DNA from: Tetradesmus obliquus
Taxonomy: Eukaryota > Chlorophyta > Chlorophyceae > Sphaeropleales > Scenedesmaceae
Direction: 5' to 3'
DNA length: 64,000 nt
NCBI GenBank assembly: GCA_030272155.1
Contig: CP126200.1
Location: 1,550,001-1,614,000 of the forward strand
The notes under the pieces were generated by a model, which made no database searches, was not told where the DNA came from, and worked only from the letters and a program-made list of their open reading frames with translations. This document shows, piece by piece, positions 1-11,719 of the stretch (position 1 is its first letter; the number at the start of each line of letters is the position of its first letter). The position numbers and the translations under genes are program-made.

Positions 1-1424
1 GAACACAAAGTATGTATGTGCACCAGTCGCTGCAGAAACAGGCTCACAGCAGGCTGCGGGATGAGCCTACAGTTTTACTTTGCAGCGCGTGAAGGGGAGG
101 GGAGACAAGACCTCTGCAGAGGCAGATGCTGGCCAGATTCACAGAAGCTGGTGCCACTCGCTGCCAAGCAAACTGCAGCAAGCAAGGGCACCTGCAACAG
201 GCACAGAGCTCCCGGCACTCCACCACACATCACACATTCAGTACTACACACACGTAATATCACACACAAGAAGGATCAATGCAGAATTGTTACATGCGGA
301 GCTGTGGAACCTTTGTCAGCCTTTGGTGGTGCTGCTGGTGCGCGTGTGAAGGTACAGCGAGGCACGTCACAAATGTGTGTTTGAATAAACAACATGACAC
401 ACTGCGCCTCAACAGAAAACCTCAGCATCGTCCTGCGGGTGTCAGACTGGTGAAAATGCCCCCAAAAATGTCAAGCGGTAGTGCCTTTCCAAACCACTTT
501 CCAGCAGGTATGCAGGGTTGCTGCTGCAGCGCAGCTACTGCCATCCTGCAAGCACCACACTGTGCGCAGTGTGTTGCTGCAACTGGGAGTGACCGCCTCG
601 ATTAACAGGCAAGGCAACAGTCAAACTGCAGCATGTGTCAGCATCTGGCGTGTCGCGAAAACAAAGTGTGTGATGCAAATGGGGAGATGTGCAAGTGTAT
701 GCAGCGGCCAGCATTGCAGGGCACACACTGCAGGTGATGTAACAAACAGGGCAGAAAAGAATGGTGCATCACACACGCCAGGAGCACAGTGCTGCAAGCA
801 CACTGCCGCAGGTTTTGCCGTTCCTGCTGCTGCACAATGCGCGTAACATGTAAGCATGGAAACAAAGACACAGGAGGGACGAATGAAGGGGGAGACACAG
901 CAGGGAAGATGTAGGGTGCTGGTAAGTACGTGCAGCTAGTTGACAATGCAGTGCAGATCTATTTAAGTCAACAATACTGCTAGACTTTAACAGCATGTGC
1001 TGCCGTGCTGCAGGCACAATGCACATGCAGTTTGTAGTAACTCCACGATCAGAGTACAATGCATGCCTGCAGTGCAGTACACCTGTACAATGCTTCACCG
1101 CAAATGCAAGCATGAGGCATGCAGCAGGCATGGGTGCATGCGTGCTGGCTGCAAACAAGTGTGCTGCTGCAGTGCCGCCACCACTGCAAAAAGTGCAACC
1201 GTGCAGAGCAGCAGATTGCCGGTGTGAAACCTCACACCTGACTGTAAGCATGCATCGCTGTTGCCACAGACGCACACGCATCCACATACATTAAGACAAA
1301 CAAAGACGCCCAGCTGTACCCCGTGTCGAATAAGCCATGTGGTGGCTATGATGGTGCGCACAGCATTTGCATCCTGCAGCATACGTGTCACCACTTCTGC
1401 ACATCCCTGGTCAAACCACCTGTG
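1..1424. other. Intergenic / 3' flank of the subtilase gene
   Basis: No exon-like reading frame was recognised on either strand. The stretch is rich in TGCA-type words and CA/TG dinucleotides. It lies downstream of the minus-strand subtilase stop codon, so part of it is probably that gene's 3' UTR. A TTACA (TGTAA on the minus strand, the usual chlorophycean polyadenylation signal) occurs at 290-294, but it is far from the stop and its use is unproven. Confidence 0.5.
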
Positions 1425-4189
1425 TCACCACTTTGACCAGACAAGGTATCCATAGTATCTGCCAGCAAAGTCAGCGTTAGGGGTCATAGGGTCTCCGGAA
1501 AAACCGCTGGCAGGCTGCTGCACAGCTCGCTCACGCGCCGCCTCCTGCAGCTTCAAAATGATATCGCTGCCATTGCTGCTTTGAGCGCACGCACCACTCA
1601 TCAGGCAGTTAGCAGCTACACCAGCCACAAAGGGTGCTGCTGCCGAAGTCCCTGAGATAAAGTAGGTTCCAATGTCGTTGGGATCGTCTGTCTGCGAGCC
1701 ATAGTCCATTGGTTGCGTGGTGGGTATGTTTGAGCCTGGTGCCGCAAAGATGTGCGCCTTTTCTGTGTCATTTGCAGCAGCTTCCAGGAAGTTGCTGCTG
1801 TCCAATGGCTTGCTGACGTCATAGTTCAGGGCAGTGACAGCAGCGGTGCTTTGGCACACAGCCGGGAAAGACCTGCAGAGAACACATTTGAACGCATGAC
1901 AGCAACATCAGCATCAGCAACAGCAGCAGCAGGCGGTCAGACTTCAGCACGCATACCAACTACAGCACAGCATGGAGAGTACTCCTACAGGTGGCGATGG
2001 TGTGTGAGCCTGTTGTGCAGCAGCGCTAGCCAGTGCAGCTCAAAGCATCCTGCACATGTTTGACATGCTGCAGCAACATGCAAGCTGCACACATTGACAC
2101 GTACAACAAGAACCACACAGCAGCTCCGCGGCGTGCCGCAACTCACGTCCGCAGACTGACGCCGTTGTTTGCTGCTGACACCACCACCAGCACTCCTGCA
2201 GCATCTGCTCGGGCCATCAGGCCACACGCCATTGCATACACATCGTTATAACCTGGCTCATTTGGATCGATGTTTCCCAGCGGGGATATCTCTAAGCTCA
2301 GGTTAACCACCCGGATGTTGTACTGCTGCCGGCCTTCTGCAATCACCCATTCGATAGCTTGGAAGATGGAGCTCCAGCTACCTTTTCCGTTGCCATTGAA
2401 CACTTTGAGAGCAAACAGAGGCGCGCCAGGTGATATGCCAACAAAGCGAGCGCCGTTGTTGCGTGCAGCAATGATGCCTGCTACCTGAGTGCCGTGAGCT
2501 GGAAAGAAGCAGCAGCATGTGCAGCGCAGCGCAGGCAGGGCATCTGGCAGTCAGGATGCCGTTGCATGATCACAGGGTAGTGCTGTTCAATGATGTCCTG
2601 TGGCACTTCGCCAGCACGAACACTTGGTACTAGCCTCGGAGTACAGAAACCATGCTGCAGTAAGTGCAACATGGGCTGGCACTGATATCATGCTGTTCCA
2701 TGTGCAGCGTGCGCAACATATTGTGCTGCACGTGGCAATGCTGGAGTTGCAGCAGTTTCGTGTTCACAAAATTGCACAGACCGCTGTCATTGTTGCAGAA
2801 TGCAATGTTACTGCTGCTGCAGCTGCTCTTCAGTTTTGCCACAACCGCAGGACGAACTGGCACCAGCAAGATACATGCACTCACCATAGTAGTCAACTCC
2901 CCAGTCAGTATCGTTTGAAAACAGCGCACTTGCCGTCACCCAGCTCTTGCCTCCCACCACATTCAGATCAGGGTGGGTCCTGTCAATGCCCGAGTCCACA
3001 ACTGCCACTGTCACCTGCTGCTCATCAGCAATACGAGACAGGTCAGCCACCTGGCCATCTACTCCGACACCAATGCGCTGCAGCGGCGCAGCGACCTGGC
3101 CGCCTGCTTTTACAGCTGTCTTTGGCATCTCAGGACTGCCGCTGCCACTGCCGTTGCCGTTGCCTACCAGCGGCCCTGCAGCAAAGCTGCAGGTGAGGTT
3201 CTGTGGCAGCGCAACTGCAAGCGCTGGTGGCACACCGCAGGAGCCAAAAACATCGGAGGAAGCCTTAGCTAGCTCAAGCGCACGTGCGGCAGTTTGTGGT
3301 GTGCTGCTTGTCACTCGTAGCACAGCTGCGAGGCTGGCTGCATTGATCCTGCAGCCGGACCGTGAAGTTCCCTGGAACCACTGTGTGAACTTGCTGCCGG
3401 GGCCGCACGGCTTGCCTGAGTAATCCAGCAGCCGGATTAGCTCGCCTGTGCTGGGGCAGCGTACAGGTGTAACTAGGCGCATTGTAGCTGTCACTGTGCT
3501 GGCTTGCGGGGTGGAGCCGAAACAGGGGTCAGCTGCAGCTGCTGCACATACCATTACTGGTAGTGATCGAGCTGCTAGGGGTGCTGTGCCGCAGCTGGGG
3601 CTTAGCAGCTGGCTGGTCAGAGCTTGGCTGCTTGCTGCGCGTGTCAGTACACACGGCGCGCCATTGCTCGAGCTGCGTGCAAGCAGCTTCGTCTGGTTGG
3701 ATACGGCGTAGACAGCAGCATACTGCAGTGCTTGCAGGCTACTGCCGCAGCGCTGGGGCATCCATACCAGCCTGTTACTGGGGGTGCTGCAGCCGGGCCA
3801 GGTGATGCTGGCTGCTGCTGCTGCTGCTGCAGTGAAGCCTTTGCTCAACCGCAGTACTGGAGCACATGCCACAGCAGCTGTGAAGAGGCAGTTCATGACA
3901 GGCAGCAGGTGCAGCACAAGCAGCAGGCCTGTCAGGGATGTGCTGTGTAATGCCGCCATGCATCGCACTGCACATGGTGGCAGTGCGGGGTGGAGTGCAG
4001 CAGGCTTTGCAGCAGAACTCTGTTACCTGTGTTCCGCTGTATTGCGATGCAGGCCATTGAGCATGGGGTGAGAGACATGCAAGCCGTCTGCAAGCACGGC
4101 ACCTCAGGTTGTCTGCACACACCTGGAACAGCGGCTGGCAGGTCCGGCACATCACTGCCTGCATCAGCATCATCTGGATCGTCTGCTGT

Positions 4190-4227
<38 letters not shown>

Positions 4228-5018
4228 TCTCGCCCGGCTGTTCCAGTGCCTGAGCCTGTGCTGTAGCAGCGGCACTCAACACAGTCCTGCAAGCATGATA
4301 TGTACAGCAACGCACAAGGAGTGGTGTACGTACATCAGGCTTGTCGAGATGGGGGCTGCACTGCTGCCGGGTCTTGTGCCAAGCTGTGCAGAGGGATCAC
4401 CAGAGGATGATCTGTGCACAGTGCGTCACTGCAGCTGGCCGCAAGCTGCGCTACAGTGCACACAGGAGGCCAAGGTTTGACAAAGTAGCACATCTGCATG
4501 TATTTGCACCAGCAGAGATGCATGGTTGGCTGAGGCAGCGGCCAGATCCACAGCTGCTGGCATATCAGGCTGGTGTGGTGACTCACCTGTGGTGAAGCAC
4601 AAGGTGACTGCTGCTTGAAGCCGTTGCCAGGATGCCACGTAGCCCGGTCCCAAGATGACCTGTTGCCAAGGACAGCGCAGTGGATCGGCTCAGACGCATA
4701 TCTCAGACGGACTGAGACGGTGCAGCCTGTTCGTGCCAGAGAGGGGCAGGAAGCGGACTGCACAGCACACACGCAACCCAAGACTGTACGCTGCGTCCTA
4801 AACAGCCACGTTTTCAAACCATACGCAGAACAGCCGGCCCGAATGCCAGTATGAGCAGTCCAGACACAGACGGGGGTTTCGTTTATAGTGAACTCACCTG
4901 ATGGCTGCCCGGCTGCCAGCACTTCCTTTATATTATCTACATTTGTCAATAAAAGCAGCAGGAGCGCTACCAGCTGCGGCCTTGATCTGCTGACGCTCGC
5001 CGGGTTAGCCCCTACCAT
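1425..5018 (-). CDS. Secreted subtilisin-like serine protease (peptidase S8)
   Basis: Proposed exons in transcript order: 5018-4898, 4659-4587, 4286-4123, 3877-2885, 2498-2147, 1872-1425; phases close to 716 codons plus stop. The last three exons are secure. They carry the full S8 triad: Asp in VVDSGIDRTHPDL (about residue 414), His in AHGTQVAG (about 452, split across the 2885/2498 junction) and Ser in GTSAAAPFVAG (about 644), plus the oxyanion Asn in SAANNG. The first exon encodes a classic signal peptide with a Leu run. A long proregion with an Ala/acidic stretch precedes the catalytic core. The 5' part is less certain: an alternative start at ATG 3959 would also begin with a signal-like hydrophobic segment and would give 624 residues. 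By family the product is an endopeptidase acting in the secretory pathway or outside the cell; the substrate is unknown. No border duplications were seen in this gene. Confidence 0.92.
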
Positions 5019-5718
5019 TGCAGGCTGTTTTCCTTATCCTGATCGCCAACTAGCTCTATCGTATCAAGCCAGTGTTGTGCATCCGCCGGTGTGGCCGCTC
5101 GTTAAGGGTTGAGGTGTGGGCACCGCAATGATGACAGGACATGCCTAGCATGTTCCATGCGGTGGTTCGTGCACAAAAAAGTCATATTGTGTGCCAAAAT
5201 CAGTGTGAGTATGGCTTGAACAGCTATGATCAGCAGTATGAAGCATCAACCGGCGCCCGTCAGCATCAGGCTTTTGCGTACATCACTGTCTGCTGCTTGT
5301 GTGACCTCTTATGCATGCCTTCCATTGAGATATATCTATCCTTATCTGCGTCGAGAAGACCGACCGGCTGATGACATTGTCAGGTAATTCAAGGCTTTGT
5401 CTGCTGCCACGATTGGCAGCGTGTTTTCCGCCGCACTAGCCGTGGCCACACCGCAAACGATTCAACCAGAAGATTGCTTAACGGTACATATCAGAGTTGC
5501 TGCTCAAGAACATCAGCTGCGGTGAACTTCGGTGGTCAGGCTGGGCCTGCTGCAGCTGCTGCAGGGGCAAGGTTTGCAGGCCTGACAAGCCTGACACAGC
5601 AAAACAGCACAGCCGGGCTGCCTGAAGTGTCAATACGAGTTTGATAGGACTCAGCAGAGGTTTGCAAACGCTGCAGCTAGCTCCTCATATACAGCGCTGC
5701 AGCTTCTTGCTCAATAAG
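5019..5718. other. Intergenic, upstream of the subtilase gene
   Basis: No supported gene. This includes the likely promoter of the minus-strand subtilase gene, whose proposed ATG is at 5018. No clear TATA box or repeat was recognised. Confidence 0.45.
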
Positions 5719-6178
5719 TTACAATTGTAAGTCCTGCAGGAACTTCCGCATACGAGTCTCTTTTAAGATTTGATGGTTGCCTCTAGGCACTGCCTGACAG
5801 CTGGTGCCTTCTTTGTCGCCCAAGCAGCGTGCAAGTAGTCCCATGGTCGACGTGTAAAGCTGGCTTTTCTCCTGCAGGGTGTACCACCCTGATGTCTGAA
5901 AGCCGCTGATTTCCAGGCATGTGTTGGTTTTTGACAGCAGGATATCCGCCTGCAATAAAAAGGCAATCTCTCTGTCAACACGCGCTGCGTGGGCTTTGCA
6001 GCCTGTGCTGCAGTAAACAGACACAGCCAGCTGACAGCGGCTGCAACCTGTGTCATGATTTTACAGAGCATCTAAGTTGAAACAGCTCAGGTTGGCCTTG
6101 CAGAAGCCAGCAGCCCTATCGCGTGGAGGAACTGGCTCTTGCCAAGTTACCCCGAATGAGACGGCGACAGTCTGCCAT
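5719..6178 (-). CDS. Possible small protein of unknown function, model incomplete
   Basis: A minus-strand reading frame from about 5960 down to 5719 looks protein-like: it is balanced in composition, has few low-complexity runs and ends with a charged tail (KETRMRKFLQDLQL). It is preceded by a good acceptor (pyrimidine-rich, TTGCAG, at about 5951). One phase-consistent but speculative model starts at ATG 6178 and adds two short exons, giving a protein of about 97 residues. Another frame at 6071-5763 begins with a signal-peptide-like segment. I do not recognise the family. If real, it diverges from the PTOX gene across about 280 bp. Confidence 0.28.
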
Positions 6179-6456
6179 GGTCAAAACCCTACTGTGTCAC
6201 TAGCAGCTTGTCAGTAGATTGCTAGGCTTCATAATCCGCTGCTCTGTCAAATGCTGCTCCGTGTTACTATGCGTGGTGGCTGGACTTTTGTTGAGCAAAC
6301 TTAAGACTGGACAACAAGCTTTGCAAAGCTGCTGCTTCGTCCTTCTGTGCTGTGCCTCTGTGGCGACACTAGAGCAACTTGCAACCAGATCTTCACACTC
6401 CAAGTGCTATTCTCGATTGCGTTTAGCTATACCACAGAGACTGTGCTTCTTTCAGC

Positions 6457-7447
6457 ATGCGGACTGCGCAACAGTTGACGTGCTCTGGCCAGCGCTATCA
6501 GCGAACAGGGCTGATCACCAGGTCCATCAAAAGGTACATCAATGTCATTTATCACGAAACGCTCGTTCTGACCGGCGGCTGTGCTTGTGAACACAGTAGC
6601 TGTCGGAGCAGGCGTGCGAATCTCCCGAGATTGGCCACTTGGGCGAGCGTCTCACCATCGCTTGGCAATTTGCATGGTGTTTACATATGCAGGGCATCCG
6701 TTATCAAGTGCGTGGCAACCCCTGTGAGTCAACCCGCTCGGTGAGCAACCACAGCTGCTGCTCGTGCTGCTGCCCATGCGTAGCTGCGGTATTGAAGCAC
6801 ATGGGCCTAGCCCAGCAGGCGTATCAGCTTAATGACTTGAACAAGTAACCATCAGCGCTGCAAGTGGTCCATGATGATGCCAGTGGGTCGCCAGTAGCAG
6901 TACAGAGCAACTGTGCTGCTGGCCTGCCATGTGCCATGCAGGCAGACGCTGGCAACAGACTCGCAGGAGCCAACAGACAACTGCAGGTTCTTCGTGGACC
7001 GCGATGGAGAGATGATTCGCATCATGTGCTGTGACTATGGTGAGCAGAAAGCCTTGCAGGTCGTAAAACAGCAGCAAAGGTGGAAGCAATGTCGCAGTTG
7101 ACGACGGCACCGCACTTGGTGCCATGGCGCAAACAGTTGGCCTGCGAGTCATCTGCATCACCCTAGTATGATGCCGCAGCTGCCGTCTGTCGCTATTGAT
7201 GTGTCGTGGTCAGCAGGCATTGACGTGTCCCCTCTGGGTGTGCTGTTGCCTGCCCTGTTTCCTGTGCTGTGTCCTGCAGGGTTGAGGCAAGGTGTCGCAG
7301 CTGCTGTTTTTACAAAATAACTTCATGCTCAACAGGCTAATAAGCTTACCAGTTGCATCTGCTGTGTCCTGCAGGGTTCAGGGCGGGCGCTGGCAGGCTG
7401 TATCAGGACAAGTACGGGGAGGTTCCCGATAACGTGCTGGTGATGGT

Positions 7448-7491
<44 letters not shown>

Positions 7492-8528
7492 TAATTGCTG
7501 GTCCGCAACAGCAGCATGGTGCTGGTGTTGGTTAGCAGCAGCAGCGGCGGCGGCGGCATGGTGCTTGTCCGCAACACCAGGCAGCAGCAGCATAAGAACA
7601 GCAGCATGGTGCAGATCGTTCACATGTGGTCATCAGCAGTGCTGCAGTGTTCCAAATGACAAGGCGGGACAGCCTGGGCAGGCACATGCAGCAGCAGTGG
7701 ATGACTACTTCAACTGCGTGCAGACCAGAAAGCCGTTGTCTCCTGCTGCGTTGAAACTTCACTTTGCGCAATGTGCTGCTCTGTGCTGCTGCAGGCTGGC
7801 GACAACTTCCAGCATGAGCTGTCTGCGTTGAGGCGGTCTGTGCGCTACAACGAGTATGCTGCACTGGAGGCGCCACCAAACGCACTGGCCAGGGTGAGCA
7901 GTTTAGGCGGTGCCATGCACACTTGTTTATCGTGTCTCGGGGTTTGTAGCATGAATGATATGCTGCACTGGAGGCGCCAGTCAACGCACTGGCGAGGGTG
8001 AGCAGCGCAGGCGGTGCCATGCACGTTTGTATGTTGTGTGTCATGGTTTGTAGCATGAGTGTTATGCTGCACTGGAAGCGCCAAACGCAGTGGCCAGATG
8101 AGCAGCACAGGCGGTGTTATGCTGATATACCAACCTTTTTGTACTTCTGTACACTGATGAACCCCTTCACAACGGCCTTGTGGTTGAGCGAACGACCTTT
8201 ATGTTTGCTGAAAGCGCTGCCCTGCATACCGTCTGTCGCTGCGCTGCTGTTGTTGGCCCTGCTGCCGCCCTGCAGGTTGCTGGCAGTGCAGGCAAGGTGC
8301 TGGTGTCTGGGCTGTCTAGAGTAGACAGCTGGCTGGAGGCAAGGGGTGTGCTTGCAACACTACCACGATGGGTTTCCGTGGCTGACCTGCTGCTGCTGCT
8401 GCTGCTGCTGTTATGCAGGTTGCTGGCAGTGCAGGCAAGGTGCTGGTGTCTGGGCTGTCTAGAGTAGACAGCTGGCTGGAGGCAAGGGGTGTGCTTGCAA
8501 CACTACCACGATGGGTTTCTGTGGCTGA

Positions 8529-8567
<39 letters not shown>

Positions 8568-11136
8568 ATGCAGGTTGCTGGCAGTGCAGGCAAGGTGCTG
8601 GTGTCTGGGCTGTCTCGTGTGGACAGCTGGCTGGAGGCAAGGGGCCTGCTGGGGCAGTTGCAGCCTGCTGAGGTGCCTGCAGACGTGCAGGGGGAGGACG
8701 GGCAGCTGAATGAGGAGTGCCAGGAGGTGCGGCAAGCCATGACATTATATGTTGTGGTGTAGTGTTGTGCAGCAGTTTTTACTGGTGTGGGTGCTATGGA
8801 GGGTTGCAGCTGCTATGGCGGGAGCAGGCATGTGTTTTGGGCTGCATGGGTTGCAGCAGTGCAGGCAAAATGCTGTGTCTGAGCTGCCCTGTGTAGAGAG
8901 ATAGGCAAGGGGCCTGCTGGGGCAGTTGCAGCCTGCCGAGGTGCCTGCAGATGTGCAGGGGGAGGATGGCCAGCTGAATGAGGAGTGCCAGGAGGTGCGG
9001 CTTGGCATGGCGTGCTGTGCTGTTTTGCACAGCAGTTGCTGGTCTGTAAAGCAGCAAGCAAGGGCCTGCAGGTGCCTGCGACAAATTGCTGGTATCACAA
9101 TCGCACGTGCTGCTGACCTCTCGCCTTTCCTACGCTATCACTGTCACTCCTGCTGCTGCTGCAACAGATCCGCGCGCAGCTGCGCCAGCTGAAGCTGAAT
9201 GATGCCGAGGTGTGGGCGCGCGAGGAGCGGCGCAAGAAGGAGAGTGGCGATGTGGACGCCCCTTGGTTCATCAAGGCTCCCTTCTGGCTGCTGTGTGTGA
9301 TGCTGGACGTGTGCTTCGCCAATAGGTGCGCAGCGCGCAGGGGTCCAAACCACAGCACTGTTTCACATGGTGTGCGTGTGTGTAAGTCAGCTGGCATGCG
9401 CCGCTGTTCAGCAGGTGAAACTGAACAGGCAGCTGCCTACATCACCATTGTACGCAGCTATTGCTGCCGCTGCAGGCCTCTGGTGATACCTGATATGCCC
9501 TTTTCTGCCTCTGCCATGCTTTTTCACTCCAACATGTAACAAAACGTGTGCTGTTTCTGGCAACGTGTGCCTGCTGCAGGCCCATTCAGCGCTTCTGGGT
9601 CCTGGAGACGGTGGCCCGCATCCCCTACTTTGCCTACATCTCCATCCTGCACCTGTACGAGAGCCTGGGCTTCTGGCGCGCAGGCGCTGAGCTGCGCAAG
9701 GTGCACTTCGCCGAGGAGTGGAACGAGCTGCACCACCTGCAGGTGATTGATCAATCACCTGTATATTGCTTCATGAAGCAACATACAACTGTTATGTGTT
9801 TTAGGGCTTGGGGATAGCTGCGTATGCGCAAGGTGCACTTTGCCGAGGAGTGGAACGAGCTGCACCACCTGCAGGTGATTGTAGCAACATACAGCTGTTA
9901 TGTGTTATGGGCTTGGGGATAGCTGCATGTGCGCAAGGTGCACTTTGCCGAGGAGTGGAACGAGCTGCACCACCTGCAGGTGAGAGGAAGCTATTGCTGT
10001 TAGCTTGAGGGGATTGTGAGACTGCTGCATGCGGACGGGTTGCACTTCGCCAAGGAGTGGAATGAGCTGCACCACGTGCGCGTGAGGACATCATCATCTT
10101 GACCAGGCCAGGTAGCAGCAGCGGCATCTGTTTGCTTCTGCGCGCACTGCTGCTCTGCTATGAGCCCTGTTGTGCTGCTGCTGCTACTGATGCTACTGAT
10201 GCTGCTGCGCTCGTGCGTGTTTGGATTGTTTTCTTTAGTCAGCCAGCACTCGCAAGTATATCATATACGCCCATAAACCGTGCCCGTGCTGTCCTGCTGC
10301 TGCTGCTGCTGCCTGGTTCACAGATCATGGAGTCCCTGGGTGGCGACCAGCTCTGGTTCGACCGCTTCATCGCGCAGCACGCCGCCCTGATGCATAACAT
10401 AAGCCTGCTGCTGCTGCTGCTGCTGCCGCCAGATCATGGAGTCTCTGGGCGGCGATCAGCTCTGGTTCGACCGCTTCATTGCGCAGCATGCAGCGCTGCT
10501 GTACTACTGGGTGCTCATTGTCATCTACCTCTTCTCCCCTAAGCTGGCCTATGCCTTCAGCGAGCTTGTGGAGCTGCATGCTGCTGATACATATGAGCAG
10601 TTTGTGGAGAGCAACCAGGAGGCGCTGGCAGCACTGCCACCGCCGCTGGTGGCAGCGGCGTACTACAGGAACGAGGACCTGTACATGGTGAGCAGCTGCA
10701 GTTCGTGCGGGGTTTTGTGGCTGCTGGCTACTGCAAGGGGTTGTATGGCGGCTGCGTACTACAGGTCGGGGACCTGTACATGGTGAGCAAAAGGCGTGTG
10801 CCTAAGCTGGCCTATGCCTTCAGCGAGCTTGTGGAGCTGCATGCAGCGGATACATATGAGCAGTTTGTGGAGAGCAACCAGGAGGCGCTGGCAGCGTTGC
10901 CTCCGCCGCTGGTGGCGGCGGCGTACTACAGGAACGAGGACCTGTACATGGTGAGCAGAACAGCAGGGGCTTGGCAGAAGTTGGCAATGTTTTGGTCAGG
11001 CAGCTGAGGAGTTGTTGACAGATGATGGCACAATACCCGTCACATTGATTTCTATGTTCGCCATGAACACGCCACCTTGACGACAGACCCCTGACTCATC
11101 GTTTGCTGGATGGGAAGACGCTCGTCACTCGTCATC

Positions 11137-11178
<42 letters not shown>

Positions 11179-11719
11179 GTCTGTCGTCGTGCAGTTTGAT
11201 GAGCTGCAGACGTGCAGCGGGGACGACGCACCGCTGCGGCGGCCGCCCTGCAGCAGCCTGCTGGACGTGTTCAACAACATACGCGATGATGAGGTCGAGC
11301 ACGTGAAGACCATGCACGCATGCCAGGTATTTTGCATTTCGGATCTTGGATCGTATTTGGGTTTCAGTTTAGGATTCAGTTAAACTGTTGCGTCACGTGC
11401 AAGTTTGCTTGTCGGGTAGGCCGTGTGCTCGTCAAATACTGAAAGGATACATGACATGGCGCGCTGGATAGATTGGAGGCACAAGGAATTTTACATCAGG
11501 GAGTGCAGAAGTGCACTTGCATTGTTGCCAGTTGGTTGGTTTAGCAGGCAAGTTTCATAGTTGATGTTTCGCGCGCTGCACACGCACATGCTCATCTACT
11601 GCTGCTGCTGCTGCTGCTGCTGCTCTCACTGCTGTTGCTTGCAGGACACCAAGCTGATAGCTGAGCAGCTGGCCGGCCGGCGTAAGAAGCTGGCTGCAGA
11701 GGGACTGTCATCAGAGTGA
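6457..11719 (+). CDS. PTOX: Plastid terminal oxidase (alternative-oxidase family)
   Basis: Exons 6457-6533, 6942-7039, 7375-7445, 7682-7717, 7795-7893, 8574-8726, 9168-9325, 9580-9742, 10433-10687, 11195-11326, 11645-11719; all phases close, giving 438 residues. PTOX is a diiron plastoquinol:oxygen oxidase on the stromal face of thylakoids, used in carotenoid synthesis and chlororespiration. The diiron ligand motifs are all visible: LET (about 238-241), NELHH (279-283), SELVELHA in exon 9 and RDDEVEH (400-406). FWVLETVARIPYF and EEWNELHHLQIME are diagnostic for PTOX rather than mitochondrial AOX. The first exon is basic and rich in Arg and hydroxylated residues, as expected for a transit peptide. 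The roughly 200 residues before the oxidase domain are long for the family. Exons 5, 6, 8 and 9 are flanked by tandem copies of their own borders. A TGTAA at 12484-12488 may serve for polyadenylation. Confidence 0.95.
7855..8121 (+). repeat. Donor-side tandem copies of PTOX exon 5
   Basis: Three copies of about 104 bp begin at 7855, 7959 and 8063. Each holds the last ~38 bp of exon 5, the donor and the start of the intron. The first copy is the functional exon end. The third has lost its donor: GGGTGAGC has become AGATGAGC. Confidence 0.88.
8276..8999 (+). repeat. Acceptor-side tandem copies of PTOX exon 6
   Basis: Copies of the exon start begin at 8276, 8419 and 8574, each after a GCAG acceptor. 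The spacings are 143 and 155 bp, and the 12 bp difference equals exactly four CTG triplets (8 versus 12) before the acceptor. Only the 8574 copy continues to the full exon. A fourth, degenerate copy at about 8860-8999 carries stops in its first half but an intact second half and donor. Confidence 0.92.
9697..10083 (+). repeat. Donor-side tandem copies of PTOX exon 8
   Basis: The last ~46 bp of exon 8 with its donor recurs at about 9697, 9826, 9932 and 10036. All encode the diiron-ligand segment ending NELHH. The first copy is in frame with the complete exon; the last is diverged and its donor-side codons have changed. Confidence 0.92.
10324..10389 (+). repeat. Acceptor-side copy of PTOX exon 9
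   Basis: The first 66 bp of exon 9, with an upstream CAG acceptor preceded by CTG triplets, appears at 10324 and again in the complete exon starting at 10433 (spacing 109 bp). Only the second copy continues into the rest of the exon. Confidence 0.9.
10755..10955 (+). repeat. Donor-side copies of PTOX exon 9
   Basis: About 150 bp ending in the exon 9 donor (10538-10691) is repeated at 10802-10955 with a few synonymous changes. A shorter partial copy of just the exon end and donor sits between them at about 10755-10790. Confidence 0.9.

Noticed and set aside
4123..5018. A separate small gene upstream of the subtilase
   Set aside because: Its three exons end in a phase that joins the subtilase core exactly, and no stop follows, so one gene is simpler; the alternative is recorded in the subtilase entry.
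6219..6744. Cys-rich plus-strand frame at the PTOX 5' end
   Set aside because: It lacks exon features. Only the short frame from ATG 6457 splices in phase to PTOX exon 2.
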